Assembly (NCBI GenBank): GCA_002633005.1 | Contig: NMRA01000169.1 | Span: 475,387 to 539,386 of the forward strand | Length of the DNA: 64,000 bases | Direction: 5' to 3' | Origin: Phoronis australis | Taxonomy: Eukaryota > Phoronida > Phoronidae | Part shown: in pieces, positions 33,103 to 45,100 of the stretch | How the letters are laid out: the number at the start of each line of letters is the position of its first letter | Numbering within the stretch: position 1 is the first letter of the stretch | Notes under the pieces: generated by a model | Databases searched by the model: none | What the model was told of the DNA's origin: nothing | The model's input: only the letters and a program-made list of their open reading frames with translations | Made by a program: the position numbers and the translations under genes

Positions 33103-36100
33103 GTAAGTTGATGTTTGACTTAGTCCTTATCTCGTCTACGTCTGCTCAACCTGTCAACTCAACTCTCAAGACGAATTGCTTGCATTTGTAAATACACTAC
33201 TAACGTTGTCGTCGATTGCGTGTACGAGTACTCATTTATTATCAATAGATTTTACTTTAATCAGTTTCATTTACCTCCACCTTTTTAATTCCAATAATGG
33301 ACGTGAACCGATTTTCATTTCATTATCTCTCCCAAACATCCAATACAACAGTAGCAGAAGCCTGCAGGGGATTAAGTGCCTGAGGCTGAATCAGTGAATG
33401 CCAAAATCAAAAGCGTGATTTCACACTTCATAGATTATCTCTGGAAAATGTCAAGTGGCAGTAGGGCTAGCTTGTTGAAAAGGTTACACAACTGCGTTAA
33501 TTAAAATTCCACATGCAAACGACAACCAGCATTATTACTAGCTTGATTCACAACTGAAATGGCGGTACTCTTGGCGGATGTCTCTGAACTAAAGGTTAAT
33601 TGCTCCTTACATTATTGCATGCTTGTTTGTAATGAGTGGTGAAGTTGGCATCTGAATGTTCGCAAAACTACATTGTAAATTTGAGGGCAAGATTTTTTCA
33701 TGAAGGCACAGATTGAGAACCTTTTGCTGGTGCAGCAGTAGTTAACCGTGCTGGTTGCATTTGATGTCTCATGGCTCTGAAGTCACTGTGGTGGCATCTG
33801 AAACTAAAAGGTTTGGAACATTGTTAAATGGTCTGCTTCAATAAATCTATTTATGGAATGATAGCGAATATTCTGTTATCGCTGGAGGCCTATTGAATTA
33901 AAACTTATTTCCCAGAGTGAAAAAACAGAAATTTATACCATTATATATATGTACACACACATGTATATATATAAATATATACAATCACCAGGTAAATTAA
34001 TAAATTTCAATAATAATCAAATTACACATGTGGCAAATCATATTTGAAATGTGTGATTCATAATTTTTTCAATACGCTGCTTAGTCTGAACGCAAGAACT
34101 ATGCCGAAAAGCAACGCTTTCAAATATAAGGAGCTGTTTATAAAAAGTGTGCTTCTTGTGGTGATGTTATTCAAATGCTTTTGTTATGAACATACTGGTA
34201 AATAGTAAACCACCAGAAGGTAATCTATAGCCATGGCACTAATGAAACCTAGCTTTATTCATATCTGCTTGAATTCTGTCTACATGTGGCGTTTGTTCCG
34301 AAATACTTTTCTTGATTCCATTTCAATGTTGTATGTATTCATTAAAACACACAACATTATGCTGAGATTTTAGCTTCCTCTGTGTTTACATTTAGACTTA
34401 TGTCCCCTGCATAGTCCTTTCTGGTCCCTAATCCTTTCAACAAGTTTGTGTTGATGGTAGCCCTTTAGCACACATTATTTTCATCTGACTGACTCTATTC
34501 AAGTGGGCTGTACACAACCTGATCCCTAGTCACTTAGTTGGTAGGGCTGATAAAAAACGATACAATCTATCCTTAAGTGGGTCAATATTGATGTAATAAT
34601 TGTATTACCTTGCTGAGGTCTATGAAAAAATTATGACATCTTCATAAGAGATCTTTGTGTTGAATCTTTTGCAAGTAAATGCTTAGAATTGGACCTTCAT
34701 TGAACTACGATAGTCAAGATAAGATCTTTAGCACTTTTTGTACTGTAACAACTTTTTTCTTCATTGACTAAGAACTATAGCAGGGATGTCTATAATGATC
34801 GATACATTGATGCTTGTCATTTATTCTGTATACAATGTGTGTAATATCTTGTGAAGACTAAAGTAGCTAGCAACTCGCATTCTGTGGCAAGTGAATTTAT
34901 GGAGTCTGATCTCAAGCAAAGTCAACAAACTGCCAGTATATCAGAGCCATGAAGTTACCTCTGATTTGACTTTTAAAAAAATAAGGCCAATTTTGTAACA
35001 ATAAGTGGTTTAAATGGAACAGTTTTTATAGTGTAAGTTGGTTTATAGACTCTTTTGTTATCTCGACAAACTCAATGAAATATATCCTCAACATGGCTCC
35101 TGAGGATTTACTATTATAGACAATTTTATGTTGTATACCTATCAGGGTCTTCTGTTGTATACCTATCAGGGTCTCCTGTCGTATACCTATCAGGGTCTCC
35201 TGTTGTATACCTATCAGGGTCTCCTGTTGTATACCTATCAGGATCTTCTTCTTTTAGTGACCATGTGAGGGTGGTTTAAGCCCATCAGCTTGCTGTAGGA
35301 ACAAACATTGATTTCAGTCCTGAAGTAAGCATTGTTAAGTAAGTCTAGCTTAAAGAGGCTTAAAATTCACCACAACAAATCGATAGAAGATTAATGGAAA
35401 GGCAACATTACCAGTTATTACACAACAGGGGGCAGGTGTGAAATGACAAATAACATAAAAGACACTTGACTGCTCCGATCTATTCCAGCTTATGATTGGT
35501 CATAAGTGCCTGTCATACTAAGGTCGATGCGTTGATGTTTTTGGGGAGTTGTGGTCAGTATGAACGCTTAAGTTCAGTCCCAGTGGATCGAAGTTAACAG
35601 CTCCAGTTAACTTCGCACTAAACAGGTGGATTGAAGAGCTGAGCGTTGACGCTGGGGTGCGAACGGTCAATTTCATTCCTATCGAAGTTATCACTAGGTG
35701 CCACTGTTATCATCAACAATTGCAGGGTAGTGCCGTCGCTAATAGTTGCTTATATTTTGCTCTAACAATCACCAATCGATTTAAAAATAAGTTTTATCGC
35801 AATTGGTACTTGTTAATGTTATCAAATTGTCACATTGAAAAAATCTCAGCGTTCAGTGCTACTTTGAGATAACTTCGATGACGACTGCGTCACCTATCGT
35901 TTATTTCGATGTTCATTATCTGCCGAAGCCAGTATGAACGGTCCAGTTAACCACGCAGTATACATGGACGCTCCAGACAGGAGTTAAGTCAATATGAAAG
36001 GGCTTATAGAAATGATGTCACATAACTTAGCACCAATGACTGTCAATACCAACAGGGCACAGATTGATGTCCTCGTCCCATTAATTCTGCTTTAGTTTCA

Positions 36101-39100
36101 TTACCATGTCAATGTCTGCTAGGTAGAGATATCACTGTCTGTTTATATTTTGGTGTTAGTTTGTTGCATAGACATGGTTTGTAGCAAATGCCCAGTGCTG
36201 AAACGACGCCTATTAGCTTAGTCAGTTCACCTGACTTTTCAAATAAGGATATAAACACAGTCGGGAACTTGGCTGTATCTTTGGCTTGCGTGAAGCCGAC
36301 TTCGCGCTGGGGTCTGGAACGGGGTCAAGACAATCTTTGCTTTCCTTGCGTACAAAACAGTCATTGTGAAACTGGCTTCAGCTTGATAATTGGCTGCGCA
36401 GTTTGTACCACACTTATCCGCACTTATACCAAGGGTGCTTATAAATGGAGAAGTCAAAAATCAGGAGGTGGGCATTAACTGGAATGTGAGTGTTTGATAA
36501 AAATTTTGAGAAGCCAGTAGTAAGCATTTACCCAAATATACTGTCCACGAAAATGTTCAGGGATCTAGAATTATCTCGGACTCGTGTGTTAAAATAAATT
36601 GTACTTGGATGATACCCATGTTTTCCAACCTGAACCAGGCGAGGTGTCACTGAAACTCTTTGACTGTTTATCAGTGAACGGTACGCAAAAATGCCTTGAT
36701 TGTGTATATATGTTTTAGAGTCTAAAATTTGTGCGAGATGGACATTCACAAAAACCCAGGCACTTTCAAGGAAGTCTTGATTGCTGAGGATAGGCATTAC
36801 GCGAAACATGGGGTTTTTTGGTAAAAGCGAATATTTAGAAATTGTGCAGTTCAGCATTAAAACAAACATGGACGTTAATAGTAAATATGAAACAAGTAAT
36901 TAAACAAACAACACATGTAATTTCTTCAGTAATTTCTCATAATTGTTCAAATTTTATTATTTGCATTCCAAAATGTGTCTTCTTGCATTGTTCAGTACTA
37001 CCATCATTGACTGAGAATGTTCTCAAGTATGCTTTATTTCTGTTACGAAATTTAAGAAAACAGTAATGTCAGATTTTGGTCCATGTACATTTGGCCAAAG
37101 GCTGGTTCCGGTTCTGCTTTAGTGTCTTATAATACACAGGCTATATATGTAAATGTTTGTCCTTGACCCCTATTGGTCGCGTAGACTTTTAAATTCTTTG
37201 CAAGATGCTCTCTACATTATAAATCAATGTTCACGCTCCTCAGTCATGTATATCCCTTCAGCCCAATGTCCTTACTCAAGTCAAAGCCTGTGTTTGATTA
37301 CAAATAAGACATCAGAGGCACCTGCTCAGTGCAACCGCCGCCCCCGCTTTGCCTGCAGCACTAAAAAAGCAACTGCTCAATGAATAACATAGGTCGTTTT
37401 GATACATCATCTATGGTCTCGACCTTCATAGCTATCTTCATAGTCTCTGTGTACACACTCCAATTTTTAATAGAGAACTTCGTAGAGATATAGCGAACCT
37501 GGTTTTCCATTTTCAAAAGCAGAGAAATACGTTTTAACAAACATGAAAGTCTGGATTCTTTCCATTTTGCAAATTATTAACTACACACCATTTTTCTATT
37601 TAAAAGTGATAATTACAGTAACTTAAAATGAGCTGGGAATTACGATTCTTTTTCTGTCAAATAATGCCGCAGTACTGTGTTACCGATAACTTGCTGCATG
37701 TCATGTTTTATTCAGGTTTCTCAGAGCCACAAAACGATTGTCAGTCTATGGCCATCTATCTCGAATTTAACGAATTATATCCTAAATTTTTATAACCAAA
37801 AACCAAAAATATTAAAATTACGGTATCAGGTTCTGAAACATGTGTCCTATAATTCAGTGAAGGAAGTCAGATTCCGTGAATTCCGTCCATCCATTTTCCC
37901 TTATGGTGGAAAACCAGGGTCTCATAGAACTGTCACGCGTGCGCGCGTGTGTGTGTGTGAGAACTGTCGCGCGTGTGTGTTGTGTGTGTGTGTGTGTGTG
38001 TGCATGCGTGTGTGTAATTTACAATAGTGTGTTGACAGGTGTTTCGACACAAATTTTTAAACCAAAAGTAGTGTGCTCTTTGTCGTTTGAGGTTTTGTTC
38101 CCATTATCGATTGCAAACCAATCACTGCATGTTGTTTATGACATCAGACCCATGTGAAGTGTCGTGAATTGCCAGGCAAGAGGTTTTTGACAGTTCTACT
38201 TATAGATCCTGGATTTCACCATCCTCACAGTACATCAATATACTAAAATGTTTATGACAATCCAAGTGTAAACAGTTGTTACCTAACACCTGAAAAATTG
38301 GAATGTGTAATCAGGACTTCAGGGCATAATTCATTCAGGACTTGCAGCATTCTGTCAGATCATTATCTCAGGTGTGTGGGTTGGCAAGTGCCACACATGC
38401 TTATTTAGACTGGGACAAAATTATCTGCATGGTGTTTTGGACTGCTGACTGGGGAGTAGGAATCTTGTGTTGGTTGGCTGACTTCCACTAATTATTTTTG
38501 TCCCTGTGTGCTCCTTCTTAAGCATACTTTTCAGTTAAAACATTGTAAAAGGAATTTGGCAATAAAAATCTAGCTTAAACTTTCAACGAAATGGTGCTCT
38601 GTCGACTAGTCACGTGTTTTTAAATTACCAGAACTAAATGGGTAATTTTCAAAATAATTTTTGAATTATGGGTGGTGCACCAAAATTGGCCTCCTAACCT
38701 AATGAACAACATTAGAGGAATGAATTTATAAAACATTTATATTCTTTTGTTGTTCTTGGAGTAGTGAAACTCTCTGTGATCTAATTGGGTGAAATCAGTG
38801 TCTTTAATGTTGCTTTTCCATTAGAAGCGAAACTTCGCTTTTACCGAAGTTTCGGTGAGAGGGAAAGGTTAACGCTTTGTAGTTAATCTGCAAGTGAAAC
38901 TTTGCTTAAAATAGTAGGTTTTAAAAGTGAAGCTTCAGTAGTCACCGAAGCTTTGGTGTAGTGGGCCTACTAAAAGTGAAGCTTCGTCGAAGTTATCGAT
39001 TGAGGTCACGGCAACGATATACAATCACGCGAGACTCGCAAAATGTGTTCTTTCTTATTGTGGTGTAGCCCATGTGCTCTCAATAGACAGACATAAATAA

Positions 39101-42100
39101 ATAAAAAAAACATGTCTGATAAAGAATGACACTAATCATTTTCATAAACACTCGTAAATGGCAGGCGAACAATTTTCAGTTAGCCTCGAACCCACTACTC
39201 AGTATCCGTTTGAGAGTACGAATGAACTGTGCCGTCTGTTAATTGTCATAGCGATAACTTCGATATCGCTGTGTAGTCAGAAAAGTAAGCGAAGTTTCGG
39301 AGAAGCTTCAGAAAACCGAAGTTTTCCTAATGGTAGAGCCACCTATTGTGACTGGGTGAAATGATGGGATTGTGGTCTGAATGTGTGGGGCATAGACATC
39401 AATTTAAGATGTGTATGGTGTCATGGGCTTTTGGAAGACAGTCCTCAGCACTGATATGGGGTCATCCTTGTTATAGTATTTATTCTAAATGTACATTAGG
39501 TGTAGATAGTGACAATAAACTATCCCCCCTTGTAAAGTTAGACAAGCTGACATATCTCATGCCTTCTATTGCCTTTGAGCCAAACTTATCTTGAAGGGTA
39601 TGTAGTCTGGGTCAAAAGTGTGTTATATCTTACTCATACTCACTGCTGTAGAAAGGTAGTGAAATTATGGTGAAAACGTGGTCAAAGGAACAACGTGAAC
39701 TGTTGCATTTTGATTGTTTGTAAATGCTTGCCAGGTCTTGTAAACCAGTTAGGGATAGTTACCTGGAATTGTTTAAAATCAGTGCATGCCTGAAAGTTCA
39801 TTTCTTGCAAACACATCCCATGGTATGGTCTATACAATCGGTGTTCTTGTGAGGGAGTTCTTAATTTATGGATGTAGAATTGAGGTGTTCAGACTTTAAA
39901 AACATGTCTGTTACTTACTCGTTAGTGTGTCAGAGTTTGGTAGTGAAGGGGGGGCATGTAGTGAGGGGNNNNNNNNNNNNNNNNNNNNNNNNNNNNNNNN
40001 NNNNNNNNNNNNNNNNNNNNNNNNNNNNNNNNNNNNNNNNNNNNNNNNNNNNNNNNNNNNNNNNNNNNNNNNNNNNNNNNNNNNNNNNNNNNNNNNNNNN
40101 NNNNNNNNNNNNNNNNNNNNNNNNNNNNNNNNNNNNNNNNNNNNNNNNNNNNNNNNNNNNNNNNNNNNNNNNNNNNNNNNNNNNNNNNNNNNNCATAGTG
40201 AAGGGGGGCACGTAGTGAGGGGGGCACGTAGTGAGGGGGGGCACCTAGTGAGGGGGACCCTAAAAGTTTCATTAATGGTGCAGGCAAAGCGTGCAACTCT
40301 GACAGCTTTGCCGTGAAAGGTTTTGCCCTTTAGGGTTTACTTCTTTACTTCCCTACCAATGGGCTTTAAGAAAAATTGTTAAAGAGTTCTGTATTCCATT
40401 TAGTTTGTTGGGTTAAAAAGACTCCAATCTAAAGGTTTTGTTATTGAATTTTAATTCGATAAATAAATCTTTTGTATTAATTGAAATATCTACAAATATT
40501 CGTGTTATGAGAACAAACCTCAATGAACAAAGGGTGATTTTCATAGAAGCTTCTTACAAATAAACCCCTCCCCCTGTGTTGTCCGTCTACAAGTCTAGAT
40601 ATGTGCATTTTCTAATGGAACCCTGCTGTCCAAAACATTGTTCTCTGGGATTTTGTATTCTGCTAACATGTACAGTATGTCTCTACAGTCTCTGACCATT
40701 TCTTCACTTACCAATACTCTGACTACTGACCTGGCTACAAGTTATATTGATTAGATCAACTGCTTCAATCAATGAACTCACAATCGCCAAGTCTGACCTA
40801 CTTAGAAACTGTTTCCTGCAATGACTCCAGATGTTTGTTTGGACCTTCTCATGTAGATCAATACAATTTGAATTAAATTTAATTAGTGTTTTTGATGTTC
40901 ACTAAAGATTCCTGCAGACTTTTCAAGTGACCACCTTGGGTGTATGGAGTTAGTTGGACATGCTGTAAAGGGAAACCTAATCTCATAATTCGCTGAATGG
41001 ATGTATTGTAAACAAAGCAATAAATTGTGGTTAGGCCATAGAATTTTGCACAAATTGAGTGAACATTAAAACAGTTTCAGGGCTTCTGTCACAGTCTAGG
41101 ATTCAAACAATGAAACTGTCTGTGTCTGTCCCCAAATTAAGTTCATCCCTACAAAAAGTTATGTCATGATGTTTGATTTCTTTTGTATTTTTGTAACAAA
41201 TACTCAGTCATAAATAGTTGTGTGTATTGATTTTGTCATCTTGATTAGGTAGACCAGGGTTATTGGATCTAGGAGTAGACCTTCTGAATAATGTCTCGTA
41301 GTATTGTTACTGGTATATACTTTTAAGACCCTTTCATACTAATGTTGACGCGTTCATGTTTTGGGGCTTGCAGTCAGTATGAACTGTTAACTTTGGTCCT
41401 GCATTGAAGTTAACAGCGTCAGTTAACTTCGCAGTAAAAACATGGATTTAACAGTGTAACGTCAATGCTGCGGTGTGGTATGAGCGGTTATCTTCGGTCT
41501 CATCTGAGTTATCGCCAGGGGCCACTGCTATCGTCAACAAAATAAACGGTAGTTTCATCGATGATATAATTTGCTAATATTTTATACAAATAACCACCAA
41601 TTGAATAAGAAATAAGTTTTATGTTAAATAGATTATCACACCTAAATATTCGCAAATGGTCATAAAAAAATCTCAGCGTGCATAGCATACATCAGCTCTA
41701 CCTTGCGATTACTTTGATGACAATATCGTCACTTACTGTTTATTTCGATCCCATTAACTATCATGCTGGCACGAACAGTTCAATTAACTTCGTAGTTTCT
41801 GTGGACGCTCTGCTGATACCGGTGTTAAGCTAGTGTGAAAGGGCCTTTAAAGGTTTGTTATTTAACTTATATCCTAACTATTAATGCATTTTGGTTCCAA
41901 AGATAGAATTCCTTCTGTAGCAGTTTACTCCAAGCTTGGATTTGTGAAAGTGAAACAAAGAAATAAACATCTCTCTGCCTGTTGCATGTACAGATGTATC
42001 AATGGCTTGGCTCCAGCATATCTCAGCCACAAATTCAGTTGCAGTCCAGCTATTTACCCTACACGTTCTTTCGCTGCTGGTAATGTTTCTTTTAAAAAAT

Positions 42101-45100
42101 TAAAATCGAGACCGGCAAGGGATCTTTTATTTATGTTGCTACTGCAATATGGATTTCCCTTAGCCCAGGAATTAAACGGTATGATTATTTAATACTTTGA
42201 AAATTAATATTAAACAGTGGCTCTAATTTACTTAAGCATTCTTACACCTTACCTGTCTTAATTACGTCATTTTTCATTATTTAGTATGATCTTTTTATTT
42301 ATTTCATCTCTCTTAATCAAATTTTCATCATCCTTCGTCATTTACTTATTATCTAAATTCTAAACCTGTTTTAATTGTGTCTTTATTACATGTATTTAAT
42401 TATTGTTATACAACTTTATTGTATTATATTTCTGTAAATATATTTTGTTGTTGAGGGCCCTCTTGGAAAGCAGTGCTGTTACTGAGAGGCTACCCTCATT
42501 TTAAATATCATAATAAAAAAGATATTGAAACCGACCTATCTGTGTACTTAGCCTGAAGTCTTCAAAAAGTAAATACATTCTGGGCATTGAAATTTGATAG
42601 AATTTGATTTTTTACTTTATCAAATCTGTTGGTAAATGAAATGGGTTAGTATATGTTCTCAGTAAAATTTATTGAAAAACCAAGATACATTCATAGGAAA
42701 AAAATGGTACTAAGCATGTGGGTAAATTTCATTTGATATAAATGTTCAAGATAAAATCTCGCTGTCACATTTTTCTCAAATTATTTTGTTTTCACTGTAT
42801 GAAAATTTTTGAATTTTTTACAAAAGTCATGAGTCGCGTTTTAAAAAATTGCTAAAAGCAATTTGAACAAAGTGCATTATGTATGGTGTCTGAATGTTTT
42901 ATGACGTCCCTCATAATCTTAATCACAACATGTAATTATTAATCTTTTTAAGGTACTTCTTAGTAAATAACTTGATATATAACTTGATATGCATGTAAAG
43001 ATCATTTTTCGATGGTAAACATTCCCAGAAATTGATCTGTTGTTAAACTGCGGCGTCCAAACCCTCGACTGTCTCGCAGTATCTTAATTGACGTCTGTCG
43101 CTGGCCTCTCCCAATGGAGGGATTGGCAGTGATGTGAGGTGTCAACTCAGGTTGGTATTATACATTTCAACTATGGTAGTCATTCAATTATTTAGCACAC
43201 AATAATTTTGGGGACAAGTGAAATTCTATTTTGTCAAGTGTCTTCACAAAAATAAAGATTAAGAAAATTAAAGTCTATTACTAGCATAGTTTGTACTGTG
43301 CATGCAGATGTGATAAAATACTGTTTGGCAAAGTTTCCACTATTTATGGTAAAGTAATCAGCTTTTGGAAACAAGAAAAATACTGTATTGTGTAATTTTG
43401 TCTTGCTGCCCCCCCTCCTCAATTTAGAATAATAATATTTCAAGGTTTTGTTTCTCACTAACTACACATACGAATAATTGACAAGTCGCTTTAGTATTTT
43501 GCTACTGTTGTACCTTAAAATCTGACCAAGTTTGGACAAAAGTAATTGCCAAAATTGAGTATTGTGAATGGCTGGCAGTTTTCAAAATATTTTGTGATGT
43601 TAACTATGGTACAGAACTTTTTAACGTAATTGATTGTAATATTTAAAATGAGAGTGGTTCTCCAAGAGCACCCTCAACACAGTACAATATAATACAATAC
43701 AGTACAATACTGTATAATATAATACAATACAGTACAATACAGTACAATACAATACAATATAATGCAATACAGTACAATATAATACAATAAAATTGTCGAA
43801 CAATAATTAAATACAGGTAGCAAAGCAACAATTAAAACAAGTCGAGAATTAAGATAATAAATAAATAAATAAATAAATGATGAAGGATGCTGAAATTAGA
43901 CTAAGAGACATGAAATTAAATAAAAAGACGATTCTTAATAGTAGTGAAAAATTATATAATTACCGTAAGACTTGAACATGGTAAAGCATTAATTTGATGC
44001 TAAATGTTGTCTATGAAAGAATGAGAACGCAGAATTCCACTTGTGCGCCACCTTGTGTGAGATTTCACCATAATAATATTCTGCTCCAAGCAGATAATCG
44101 AATATACATTTCCCAGTCTGTAGACTAGGTCTCCAAACTGTACAAGTCCTGTTCACACAACAGAAGATGACATGGATCAACTGACACAGAACAAGGTGAT
44201 CCGGCACAAGTATATGTGTAAACAGAACTGGCAAATTTTGTGATCTTTTTGCAGGTGGAGTAAGTTGCACTGGTCATCTTGCTCTGTGCCAACTATAAAT
44301 CAAAATGCCCAACTGGGAATTGTGTTTGTGCGGGTAATTGTAATTGCAGTTTCTACGATTTGCCAGTCATCTGTTCAGTGCGATGTCTTTTAACTTTAAC
44401 CATAATAACCATGTATTATATCTTCGGTAACTTGCTGGAATGCCACGCAGAACGATAATTGGTATTTGGCAAAAATAAGGAGACTTATTTTAATAAAAAC
44501 TATGACTTGATATAGTCTCGAATGTCTTTGAGATGAAAAGTNATTTAAAATGAGAGTGGTTCTCTAAGAGCACCCTCAATACAGTACAATATAATACAAT
44601 GCAGTACAATACTGTAAAATATAATACAATACAATACAGTACAATATAATGCAATAAAATTGTCAAACAATAATTAAATACAGGTAGCAAAGCAACAATT
44701 AAAACAAGTTGAGAATTAAGATAATAAATAAATAAATAAATGATGAAGGATGCTGAAGTTAAACTAAGAGACATGAAATTAAATAAAAAGACGATTCTTT
44801 CTAGTAGTGAAAAATGATATAATTCCGTAAGACTTGAACATGGTAAAGCATTAATTTGATGCCAAATATTGTCTATGAAAGAATGAGAAAGCAGAATTCC
44901 ACTTGTGCGCCACCTTGTGTGAGATTTTACCATAATAATATTCTGCTGCAAGAAGATAATTGAATAATATACATTTCCCAGTCTGTAGACTAGGTCTCCA
45001 AACTGTACAAGTCCTGTTCACACTACAGAAGATGACATGGATCAACTGACACAGAACAAGGTGATCCGGCACAAGTATATGTGTAAACAGAACTGGCAAA

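Noticed and set aside
33930-33980. TATATATGTACACACACATG palindromic tract as an origin or promoter
   Set aside because: Low-complexity AT/CA repeat; no supporting context.
41884-42192. Possibility that this frame is a host gene
   Set aside because: The NGLAP.YLS and PTRS motifs and the following tail identify a truncated LINE end.
43621-43831. Tyr/Cys/Ile/Leu-rich frames (YCIVLYCIVLYC)
   Set aside because: They are translations of an ACAAT-type microsatellite and not proteins.
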